A DNA stretch of 11,749 nucleotides. Origin: Bryobacteraceae bacterium. GTDB lineage: Bacteria > Acidobacteriota > Terriglobia > Bryobacterales > Bryobacteraceae. Made by a program: the position numbers and the translations under genes. Under the pieces are notes generated by a model. It was given only the letters and a program-made list of their open reading frames with translations, ran no database searches and was not told where the DNA came from. Within the stretch, counting starts at the first letter, position 1. Every line of letters starts with the position of its first letter. The stretch lies in contig CANGVB010000047.1 in NCBI GenBank assembly GCA_947456995.1, positions 1 through 11,749 of the forward strand. The letters are read 5' to 3'. Positions 5,669 through 11,749 of the stretch are shown in pieces.

Positions 5669-7959
5669 ACGACGACATGCAGCGACAATTGATCCAGGAT
5701 CTGGTCATCGAAAGCCTGGAGGGTCTCGACTCTTTTGACGCCGAGATGCTCGCACTCGAAGGCAGTGAAGGTGAAGCTCAGGATCATCTCAAGCTCGCCT
5801 TTCGCATGATGCACACGGTCAAGGGTTCCAGCGGTTGCCTCGGCTTTGAGACGATCGAAAAGGTTGCTCACTCGGGCGAAAACCTCCTCAGTCTCTTGCG
5901 CGACGAAGTGATCCCGGTCAGCCAGCCCGTAATCTCAGGTCTCCTGCGTTGTTCGGATGCTTTGCGGGATATGGTCCATTGCCTGGAGGTAGGCGCGGCG
6001 CCAGAAACCGTACCCCACTCGGATTTGCTCCAGCTCCTCGACAGCCTTCAACGTGAAGCTCTAAATGAGCCGGTTGCCGAGCCAACTTCTTCAGCAACAA
6101 ATGCCACCATTCAGGCGCAAACGGGATGGGGGCTCTTTGAAGAAGACCCGCTTCCGTCGGCTCCACCAGCACCGGCTGCATCGGAATCTCTACCCGAGGA
6201 GCTTCCTGCTGAGGTACAAAATCTCGCCTCCTCTGACAACACAAACGAAAATCCAGGCGAGGACATCGCAGGCAAACCGGGGCCCAACAATGCCACAGGT
6301 GCCCCACGCGCCAGTGAATCTGCCATTCGTGTTGAAGTTGCCCAGATTGACCGTCTGATGAATCTTGTCGGTGAGCTTGTTCTTGCGCGAAACCGCATCC
6401 TTCAGCTAACCGGTGCCATGTCCGATCCTGCTCTCAACGGCCCGGTACAACGCGTCAATCTGATTACGACTGAACTCCAGGCGAGCGTAATGAAAACCCG
6501 CATGCAAACGGTGCAGACGGTCTGGTCGAAGTTTCCGCGACTGGTCAGAGACCTCTCCTACGATTTAGGAAAAAAAGTAGTTCTCACGATGGAAGGTCAG
6601 GACACCGAGCTCGACCGCACGGTGATTGAAGCCATTCGCGACCCGCTCACCCACATCGTCCGAAATTCGATCGATCATGGTCTTGAGCTCCCAGCAGCCC
6701 GGCTTGCTGCAAACAAAAATGAAACCGGCCAACTCCGTCTCACGGCCTTCCATGAAGGCGGCCAGGTTGTCCTCGAAATTGCCGACGATGGCCGAGGCAT
6801 TGATCCTGCGCGAGTCTCAAAGAAAGCCATCGAGCGCGGCCTGATCAGCGCGGATGACGCTGCGCGACTGTCTGAACGTGAGATCTTAAACCTCATCTTC
6901 CAGGCTGGTTTTTCCACTGCTGAAAAGGTGACCAATCTCTCCGGTCGCGGCGTCGGTATGGACGTCGTGCGCTCGAATGTAGAAAAGATCGGTGGTACCG
7001 TCGAGATCAACAGCTCGGTGGGAGAAGGCACGACGATTCAGATCCGTATTCCGCTGACTCTCGCCATCATTCCCGCTTTGCTGGTGGGCTGCGGTGGCAA
7101 TCGTTTTGCAATCCCACAGGCCAGCTTGCTTGAACTGGTTCGTCTCGATCCTTCAAGTACAACTCGCTCCATAGAATGGGTCGATGCTGCTCCAGTGCTT
7201 CGCCTTAGAGGCAAGCTACTGGCCCTGCTCGATCTCGGCCAGGCTCTTGGCCTTCGCTCTCAGCCACCGGCTGAAGATGCTTTTGTTGTTGTGGTCGAAG
7301 CAGGTGGCCGCAAATTTGGCCTGCTTGTTGATTCCGTCCTCGATACCGAAGAAATCGTAGTCAAGCCGTTGCATCGCCTGCTCAAAAATCTGGGTGTCTA
7401 TGCCGGAGCGACGATTCTCGGAGACGGCCAGGTTGCCCTCATTCTCGACATCGCCGGCCTTGCCAAGCGCAACGGGATGAGCGCAACCCGCAAGCTTGTT
7501 GAGGCAGAGTCAACTCAAGGTCAATCTGCGGTTGATGATGGGGCCAGATCCTTGCGCCTTCTCATGACTCGCGTAGCTCAGAATCGCGTGGCCTTCCCGC
7601 TTGAAGAAGTAACTCGAATCGAAGAAATTCCGGCCAACTCGGTGGAGCGTTCCGGTCCTCGCGAGGTTCTGCAATACCGGGGCCGGATTATGCCACTGGT
7701 CAGAATTGGGGATTGCCTCGGCGAGCTGCGTTCGCCTCACCCTCCGGATTTGATTCATGTCGTCGTCTGCCAGCTTCGTGGCACCCAGGCCGGCCTCATC
7801 ATCGATCAGATTGAAGATATCTTCGAAGAAAAAGTCAAAATCGAACGTTTTGGCAACGAGCGCTGTGTCGCAGGCTCGCTGGTAGCTGGAGGCAAAATCG
7901 CCGATCTGCTCGACCTTGAACGGATCGCCGAATTCGCTGGCTTTGAGAGGAGACCGTGA
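5665..7959 (+). CDS. cheA: CheA chemotaxis histidine kinase with two CheW-like C-terminal domains
   Basis: The 764-residue kinase starts at ATG 5665, supported by AGGTG 8 bases upstream and by the ATGA overlap with cheY. An upstream in-frame ATG at 5602 would add 21 residues read from inside cheY and is unlikely. The P1 Hpt domain has phospho-acceptor H50 (RMMHTVKGSSG). Residues about 115-218 are a Pro/Ala/Glu-rich linker with no recognisable P2 domain but an isolated GWGLF motif (154-158). Dimerisation domain P3 begins near 221. The P4 ATPase has its N box at N334 (RNSIDHG), G1 at D374-G378 (DDGRG), G2 at G427-G431 (GRGVG) and GEGTT at 453-457. A P5 CheW-like domain spans about 465-600 and a second about 629-755. 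It autophosphorylates H50 in response to receptor state and passes phosphate to CheY and CheB. Confidence 0.95.
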   Translation: MNDDMQRQLIQDLVIESLEGLDSFDAEMLALEGSEGEAQDHLKLAFRMMHTVKGSSGCLGFETIEKVAHSGENLLSLLRDEVIPVSQPVISGLLRCSDALRDMVHCLEVGAAPETVPHSDLLQLLDSLQREALNEPVAEPTSSATNATIQAQTGWGLFEEDPLPSAPPAPAASESLPEELPAEVQNLASSDNTNENPGEDIAGKPGPNNATGAPRASESAIRVEVAQIDRLMNLVGELVLARNRILQLTGAMSDPALNGPVQRVNLITTELQASVMKTRMQTVQTVWSKFPRLVRDLSYDLGKKVVLTMEGQDTELDRTVIEAIRDPLTHIVRNSIDHGLELPAARLAANKNETGQLRLTAFHEGGQVVLEIADDGRGIDPARVSKKAIERGLISADDAARLSEREILNLIFQAGFSTAEKVTNLSGRGVGMDVVRSNVEKIGGTVEINSSVGEGTTIQIRIPLTLAIIPALLVGCGGNRFAIPQASLLELVRLDPSSTTRSIEWVDAAPVLRLRGKLLALLDLGQALGLRSQPPAEDAFVVVVEAGGRKFGLLVDSVLDTEEIVVKPLHRLLKNLGVYAGATILGDGQVALILDIAGLAKRNGMSATRKLVEAESTQGQSAVDDGARSLRLLMTRVAQNRVAFPLEEVTRIEEIPANSVERSGPREVLQYRGRIMPLVRIGDCLGELRSPHPPDLIHVVVCQLRGTQAGLIIDQIEDIFEEKVKIERFGNERCVAGSLVAGGKIADLLDLERIAEFAGFERRP
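7948..7952 (+). promoter_or_regulatory. ribosome binding site fixing the cheW start
   Basis: AGGAG lies 6 bases before ATG 7959 and only 3 bases before the alternative GTG at 7956. The spacing selects the ATG. The site is inside the end of cheA. Confidence 0.75.
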
Positions 7960-8423
7960 TGACGCAATACTGCACCTTCTATCTTGCCAACAAGCACTAC
8001 GCTCTGCCGATGATGGATGTCCAGGAGGTCATGCTCCAGCAGGAACTCACGCCCGTCCCACTGGGCTCTTCCGTGGTTCGTGGCCTCATGAACCTGCGCG
8101 GCAACATCGTTTTGAGCATCGACATGCGGCGTAGGCTCCGCCTTCCGGACAGTTCCCCAGACCAGGAATCAGTTCAGATCATTACCCAGGGCCCGTCGGG
8201 ACTGGTGGGCTGGATGGTCGATCAGATGGGCGAAGTCGCTGAACTCGATCCCACCTGCAGCGAAATCCCGCCTGGAACTGTCTCTGCCGCCAGCCGTGAA
8301 GTTTTGCAGTCTGTATTCCAACTTGAGACCGGTTTACTTCTGGTTCTAGACGCCCAGAAGGTTCTCGAAATGGATCAGGACCGCCCCGAGATGACACAAG
8401 AAGGGGCACGCGAGCTCGCCTGA
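7959..8423 (+). CDS. cheW: CheW chemotaxis coupling protein
   Basis: The 154-residue SH3-like adaptor links chemoreceptors to CheA. The start [20 protein letters not shown] is typical of CheW, with the first beta strand and the FYL/YALP pattern. [16 protein letters not shown] holds the conserved NLRG turn at residues 45-48, used in contacts with receptor and kinase. The second half ([14 protein letters not shown], then [11 protein letters not shown]) completes the double beta barrel. ATG 7959 is chosen because of the well-spaced AGGAG; it shares one base with the cheA stop (TGATG). Length is normal. The tail after about residue 140 is acidic and probably disordered. It is clearly a stand-alone CheW, additional to the two CheW-like domains within the adjacent CheA. 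Confidence 0.94.
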   Translation: MTQYCTFYLANKHYALPMMDVQEVMLQQELTPVPLGSSVVRGLMNLRGNIVLSIDMRRRLRLPDSSPDQESVQIITQGPSGLVGWMVDQMGEVAELDPTCSEIPPGTVSAASREVLQSVFQLETGLLLVLDAQKVLEMDQDRPEMTQEGARELA

Positions 8424-8523
8424 GCCTACACGTGCCAAAAAGCAGTCCGGCAAAAACGCGATCTGTCGTGATCCCAATAGACCGGCTCGAACCCTACCAA
8501 TTGAGCGCAATGGAGAATTTGCA
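8424..8523 (+). other. 100-base spacer between cheW and the receptor gene
   Basis: This is the largest gap inside the operon. It contains a GGAG at 8512-8515, 8 bases before the receptor ATG, which serves as ribosome binding site. I see no convincing hairpin with T tract, no sigma-28 element and no small gene. A weak internal promoter cannot be excluded. Confidence 0.5.
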
Positions 8524-10173
8524 ATGAACCCAGTTTCTTTTGAATCCACACCCCCAGCCGCATTCCAGCCAGGAATGCCACTCCCCACCCAATCCAAACC
8601 GTCCTCTCAGCCTGGTCTGCTTGAAGATATTGAAGTTCTGCAAAGCGCTTTTGATGGATTGGGCACCAGCATTTTTCTTGCCGACCGTGACCTCAACCTG
8701 ATTTACATGAACCGTCGTGCCAAGAACGTACTCGGTGGCATGGAAGCAGATCTCAAAGCCGCTTTCCATCTCGGCGTTGACGAGCTGATCGGGCAATCCC
8801 TCGATATCTTCCACGGCACCCGTGCCGCGCAAATTCGCGCTCGTCTGAGCGATGTGCGCAATCTGCCGATCCGCTCTGAAATCCGGATCGGTACCCGAAT
8901 CCTCGATCTCAACGTCAATGCCGTCGTCAAGCCATCGGGTGAGTACGCGGCAATGGTTGTCAACTGGGAAGACATCACCGAAACCAAGCGCCTGGCTACT
9001 GACGTCGAGCGCATGAATCAAATGGTGGAAAACGCGCCGATCAACATCATGCGTGCCAATACCGATCTGGTCATGGAATACATGAATCAGGCCAGCATCA
9101 CAACCTTGCGCAAGCTCCAGCACCTGCTCCCGATTAAGGTAGAGGATATTGTTGGCAAGTCGATCGACATTTTCCACAAGAATCCTGAGCACCAGCGCAA
9201 GCTGCTCTCAGATCCGAAGAATCTCCCCTACAGAGCCAAATTCAAGCTCGGCCCGGAAACTCTTTCTCTCCTGGTAAGCGCCATCATCGACGGAAAAGGT
9301 GTCTATCTAGGCCCCATGGTTACCTGGGAAGTCATCACAAATGAAGTGGCCAACGAGGCAAGACAAGCCGAGATCATGGAGCAACTGGCGCTCACTGCCA
9401 GTTCCGTCATGGAGAACTCCAATTCGCTGAACAGTATCAGCCAGCAAATGACCGGTAATGCGGAAGAGACCGCCACTCAGGCCGGCATTGTCTCGGCCGC
9501 CAGTGAAGAAGTCTCCAAAAACGTAGAAGTCGTCTCTACCGGCGCTCAACAAATGCTGACTTCCATCCGCGAAATCGCCAAGAGTGCCAACGAAGCAGCA
9601 AGAGTTGCCAAGAACGCGGTTGGTGTGGCTGAGAATACCAACACCACCATCAGCAAACTCGGCGAGTCCAGTATCGAAATCGGCAAGGTGATCAAGGTCA
9701 TCACAACCATTGCGCAACAAACCAACCTGCTTGCGCTCAACGCAACAATCGAGGCCGCACGAGCGGGTGAAGCAGGCAAGGGCTTTGCCGTCGTCGCCAA
9801 CGAAGTGAAGGAACTGGCCAAAGAAACCGCCAAGGCCACTGAAGAAATTGGTCGCAAGATCGATACCATTCAGGGTGATACCCGCTCCGCTGTAACCGCC
9901 ATCGCTGAAGTCAGTGGCATCATCAACCAAATCAACGACATCTCGAATGTCATTGCTGCAGCAGTCGAAGAACAGACCGCCACCACAAACGAAATTGGCC
10001 GCAACGTCTCGCAGGCTGCTCAGGGCACCAATGAAATCGCCCGCAACATCTCAGGCGTGGCCACTGCCGCTCGCAATACTAGCTCCGGTGCTGCCGATAT
10101 GCAAACCTCTGTAGCTACCCTAACCAAGGTTGCAAACAAACTGGATGAACTGGTTGCCAAGTTTGAACACTAA
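8524..10173 (+). CDS. soluble chemoreceptor (methyl-accepting protein) with two PAS domains
   Basis: The 549-residue receptor has no transmembrane helix and no evident HAMP domain, so it should be cytoplasmic. Two PAS-like sensor repeats follow each other, about 33-158 and 160-275. Each has the same landmarks: GQSLDIFH with H97 and GKSIDIFH with H218, then VNWEDIT (W148) and VTWEVIT (W268), about 120 residues apart. Residues about 280-549 form the MCP coiled coil. Its tip is [19 protein letters not shown] (tip glutamate E410), which binds CheW and CheA. Likely methylation pairs are E314-E315 (TGNAEETAT) and E482-E483 ([10 protein letters not shown]), facing on opposite arms. There is no C-terminal pentapeptide to tether CheR or CheB. 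GGAG 8 bases upstream supports the start. The ligand or cofactor is unknown; redox or small-molecule sensing is plausible for PAS. Confidence 0.92.
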   Translation: MNPVSFESTPPAAFQPGMPLPTQSKPSSQPGLLEDIEVLQSAFDGLGTSIFLADRDLNLIYMNRRAKNVLGGMEADLKAAFHLGVDELIGQSLDIFHGTRAAQIRARLSDVRNLPIRSEIRIGTRILDLNVNAVVKPSGEYAAMVVNWEDITETKRLATDVERMNQMVENAPINIMRANTDLVMEYMNQASITTLRKLQHLLPIKVEDIVGKSIDIFHKNPEHQRKLLSDPKNLPYRAKFKLGPETLSLLVSAIIDGKGVYLGPMVTWEVITNEVANEARQAEIMEQLALTASSVMENSNSLNSISQQMTGNAEETATQAGIVSAASEEVSKNVEVVSTGAQQMLTSIREIAKSANEAARVAKNAVGVAENTNTTISKLGESSIEIGKVIKVITTIAQQTNLLALNATIEAARAGEAGKGFAVVANEVKELAKETAKATEEIGRKIDTIQGDTRSAVTAIAEVSGIINQINDISNVIAAAVEEQTATTNEIGRNVSQAAQGTNEIARNISGVATAARNTSSGAADMQTSVATLTKVANKLDELVAKFEH

Positions 10174-10176
10174 ACC

Positions 10177-11274
10177 ATGACAGGCAGGCGTCTACTCCAA
10201 GCCGGCGACCGCATCCGAGTTCTCGTCGTTGACGACTCGGTTGTGGTTCGCCGCACCATTACTCTCGCTCTCGAAGGCGACCCACAACTGGAAGTTGTCG
10301 GCGTTGCCAGCAGCGGCGAACTTGCCCTGCAAAAAGTCGATCAACTCAACCCCGATGTAATCACCCTCGATGTTGAGATGCCCGGCATGAATGGCCTGGA
10401 CACTCTCACAGAGTTGCGAAAGCGCCGAACCAACGTTCGGGTTGTAATGCTCAGCAGTCTCACTCAGGGAGGGGCCGAGGTAACTATTGAGGCTCTCTCA
10501 AGAGGTGCCGACGATTGCGCTTCAAAATCTTCCGGTGGCCAGTCTGTAGAAGAAAGCGTTGTCACGCTTCGGGCTCAGCTTTGTCCCAAGCTGAAGCAAT
10601 TCTTTCACTTTGCTTCTGCCACCCCGCGCACAATCCAGCCAGCACCAGATTCCGGCAACATCCGCTCTGCAGCCCGCATCATGCCGAAAGGCGAACTGGA
10701 TGCCGTTGTTCTCGGTATCTCAACCGGAGGGCCAACTGCCCTGGCGCAACTGATACCGGCTCTTGGCTCTCAGTTCCGGCTCCCGCTCCTGATTGTCCAG
10801 CACATGCCGCCGATGTTCACGCGACTCCTCGCCCAGCGGCTCGATTCGCAAAGTGAACTGTCCGTAGTTGAGGCTGAAGCTGGCATGCCCGTTGAGGCCG
10901 GCAAGGTCTACATCGCCCCGGGCGACTTTCACATGCAAGTGAAGCGCCGCATGAACTCTATCGAAATCGCTCTCGATCAGGGGCCGCAAGAAAACTGCTG
11001 CCGCCCCGCCGTCGACGTCCTCTTCCGCAGTGCCGCCGAAGTTTGGGGCAAATATGCGGCCGCTGTTGTGATGACTGGCATGGGTCAGGATGGCTGCGCT
11101 GGCGCACGCTCTCTCTGGGCAGCCGGTTCGCCCGTCATCGCCCAGGACGAAGCTACCAGCGTCGTTTGGGGCATGCCCGGTGAACTGGTTCGCTCCAAGC
11201 TTGCAGACCAGGTTCTCCCTCTCAATGAGATACCCAACGCCTTGTTGAACTTCAGCAAGCGGAGACGCCTGTGA
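10177..11274 (+). CDS. cheB: CheB receptor methylesterase / response regulator
   Basis: The 365-residue protein has the standard two-domain CheB layout. The N-terminal receiver carries the acidic pair in VLVVDDSVVVRR and phospho-acceptor D65 (TLDVEMPGMNG). A linker of about 35 residues leads to the methylesterase domain. The catalytic triad is visible: S182 (LGISTGGPTA), H209 (VQHMPP) and D305 (MTGMGQDG), with near-canonical spacing. Phosphorylated by CheA, it removes methyl groups from receptor glutamates, opposing CheR and resetting sensitivity. It starts 3 bases after the receptor stop; the ribosome site is weak, so reinitiation is likely. The first ten or so residues before IRVLVVDDS are longer than usual but acceptable. 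It overlaps cheR by four bases. Confidence 0.95.
   Translation: MTGRRLLQAGDRIRVLVVDDSVVVRRTITLALEGDPQLEVVGVASSGELALQKVDQLNPDVITLDVEMPGMNGLDTLTELRKRRTNVRVVMLSSLTQGGAEVTIEALSRGADDCASKSSGGQSVEESVVTLRAQLCPKLKQFFHFASATPRTIQPAPDSGNIRSAARIMPKGELDAVVLGISTGGPTALAQLIPALGSQFRLPLLIVQHMPPMFTRLLAQRLDSQSELSVVEAEAGMPVEAGKVYIAPGDFHMQVKRRMNSIEIALDQGPQENCCRPAVDVLFRSAAEVWGKYAAAVVMTGMGQDGCAGARSLWAAGSPVIAQDEATSVVWGMPGELVRSKLADQVLPLNEIPNALLNFSKRRRL
11261..11264 (+). promoter_or_regulatory. ribosome binding site for the GTG-started cheR
   Basis: GGAG lies 6 bases before GTG 11271, inside the end of cheB. This good spacing supports the GTG start and the GTGA overlap with the cheB stop. Confidence 0.65.
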
Positions 11275-11749
11275 GCCTGCCTGAACTCAACACCACCAGC
11301 TACCGTTTTCTGTGCGATTTCATTTCAGAACATGCAGGCATTGAATTGGGTCCCGATCGTCAATATCTGGTTGAGAGCCGTCTCGAGCCAGTCATGCTCG
11401 AAACCCAATCCAAATCTCTCGCCGATCTGTGCAGGGCCCTCATTCGTGAAAACGAATTCTCCTCGAGCAAACCTACGCTCAAGCGTAAGATCATTCACGC
11501 CCTCAGCACACACGAAACCTCCTTCTTCCGGGATCCAGAGCTTTTCAAAACTCTGCGTAAAGAAATCCTGCCGGCTCTTCTTGCCAATAGTCCCACCGGT
11601 CAACTCAAGCTCTGGTCTGCGGCAGCCTCCTCCGGGCAGGAAGCCTACAGTATGGGAATTCTCTTCGCCGATATGGGAATTCATCCGCCCCCGCTTTTGC
11701 TTGCCACGGATATATCCTCCATCGTTTTGGAAGTTGCCGAAGCAGGCAT
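11271..11749 (+). CDS. cheR: CheR receptor methyltransferase, 5' part only
   Basis: The frame is open from GTG 11271 to the right edge: 159 codons plus two bases, with no stop. It encodes the N-terminal and early catalytic part of CheR, which uses S-adenosylmethionine to methylate receptor glutamates. The N-terminal helical domain (YRFLCDFISEHAGIEL) is followed by the diagnostic THETSFFRDPELF at residues 80-92. The SAM-binding motif I, WSAAASSGQEAYS, begins at W115, compared with WSAAASTGEEPYS in enteric CheR. A second strand motif, LLLATDIS, is near the edge. The GTG overlaps the cheB stop by 4 bases (GTGA) and has a well-placed GGAG. CheR and CheB together adapt the tandem-PAS receptor upstream. 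Whether extra C-terminal domains such as TPR follow cannot be seen. Confidence 0.93.
   Translation, partial: MSLPELNTTSYRFLCDFISEHAGIELGPDRQYLVESRLEPVMLETQSKSLADLCRALIRENEFSSSKPTLKRKIIHALSTHETSFFRDPELFKTLRKEILPALLANSPTGQLKLWSAAASSGQEAYSMGILFADMGIHPPPLLLATDISSIVLEVAEAG

Noticed and set aside
8424..8523. Possible riboswitch, small RNA or terminator between cheW and the receptor gene
   Set aside because: Only short palindromes (GATC, CCGG, CACGTG) are present; no stable stem, T run or recognisable motif.
8797..9177. Assigning heme binding to the PAS histidines as a firm call
   Set aside because: A shared DIFH motif alone does not show a cofactor; kept only as an open question.
8494..9930. Two minus-strand frames (232 and 207 residues) opposite the receptor
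   Set aside because: Gly/Asp/Val-rich antisense images of the receptor gene, with no family motif.
11325..11684. 119-residue minus-strand frame near the right edge
   Set aside because: Antisense to cheR, whose THETSFFRDP and SAM motifs are unmistakable.

Overview
The window looks like a piece of a bacterial chromosome of fairly high GC content. Every supported gene lies on the plus strand. It joins two unrelated blocks: a secreted-hydrolase block (1-3365) and a compact chemotaxis signalling operon (about 3369 to the right edge). A sugar-deacetylase-like protein next to a large two-domain secreted esterase-like protein, together with a soluble-receptor chemotaxis operon, would fit an acidobacterium of the Bryobacter/Solibacter type. 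That is an impression from protein style, not a database result, and confidence is low to moderate.

Left block. A partial TPR protein (1-555, cut by the left edge) is followed by a ChbG/YdjC-type deacetylase with a twin-arginine-like leader (571-1389). A 659-residue exported alpha/beta-hydrolase of acetyl-esterase type comes next (1386-3365), overlapping it by ATGA. The hydrolase has a second alpha/beta-hydrolase-like domain whose nucleophile elbow has lost its serine. A hairpin followed by a T tract lies in the last codons of this gene and probably ends the transcript.

Right block. A candidate FliA (sigma-28) promoter with exact N11 spacing sits in the 38-base gap at 3366-3403. It is followed by seven co-directional genes: a coiled-coil chemotaxis protein, cheY, cheA, cheW, a soluble tandem-PAS chemoreceptor, cheB, and the 5' part of cheR with a GTG start, which runs off the right edge. 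Spacing is very tight: 18 bases, 4-base overlap, 1-base overlap, 100 bases, 3 bases, 4-base overlap. Together they form a nearly complete pathway: receptor to CheW/CheA, to CheY and CheB, with CheR and CheB adapting the receptor. No cheC, cheD, cheX or standard cheZ is visible.

The most interesting element is the first gene of the operon. The protein has no membrane segment. It carries a CheZ-like FQDxxxQ motif, which is the catalytic Asp/Gln signature of the CheY-P phosphatase CheZ. It also has a degenerate MCP signalling hairpin and an acidic-hydrophobic C-terminal tail on a linker. It may be the missing CheY-P phosphatase built on an MCP-like coiled-coil scaffold. Other unusual points are tandem CheW-like domains in CheA, a CheA linker that lacks a P2 domain but holds an isolated GWGLF motif, and duplicated PAS domains sharing an S-L/I-DIFH motif in the receptor. 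No RNA genes, mobile elements or CRISPR arrays were seen, and no gene-free stretch exceeds 100 bases.
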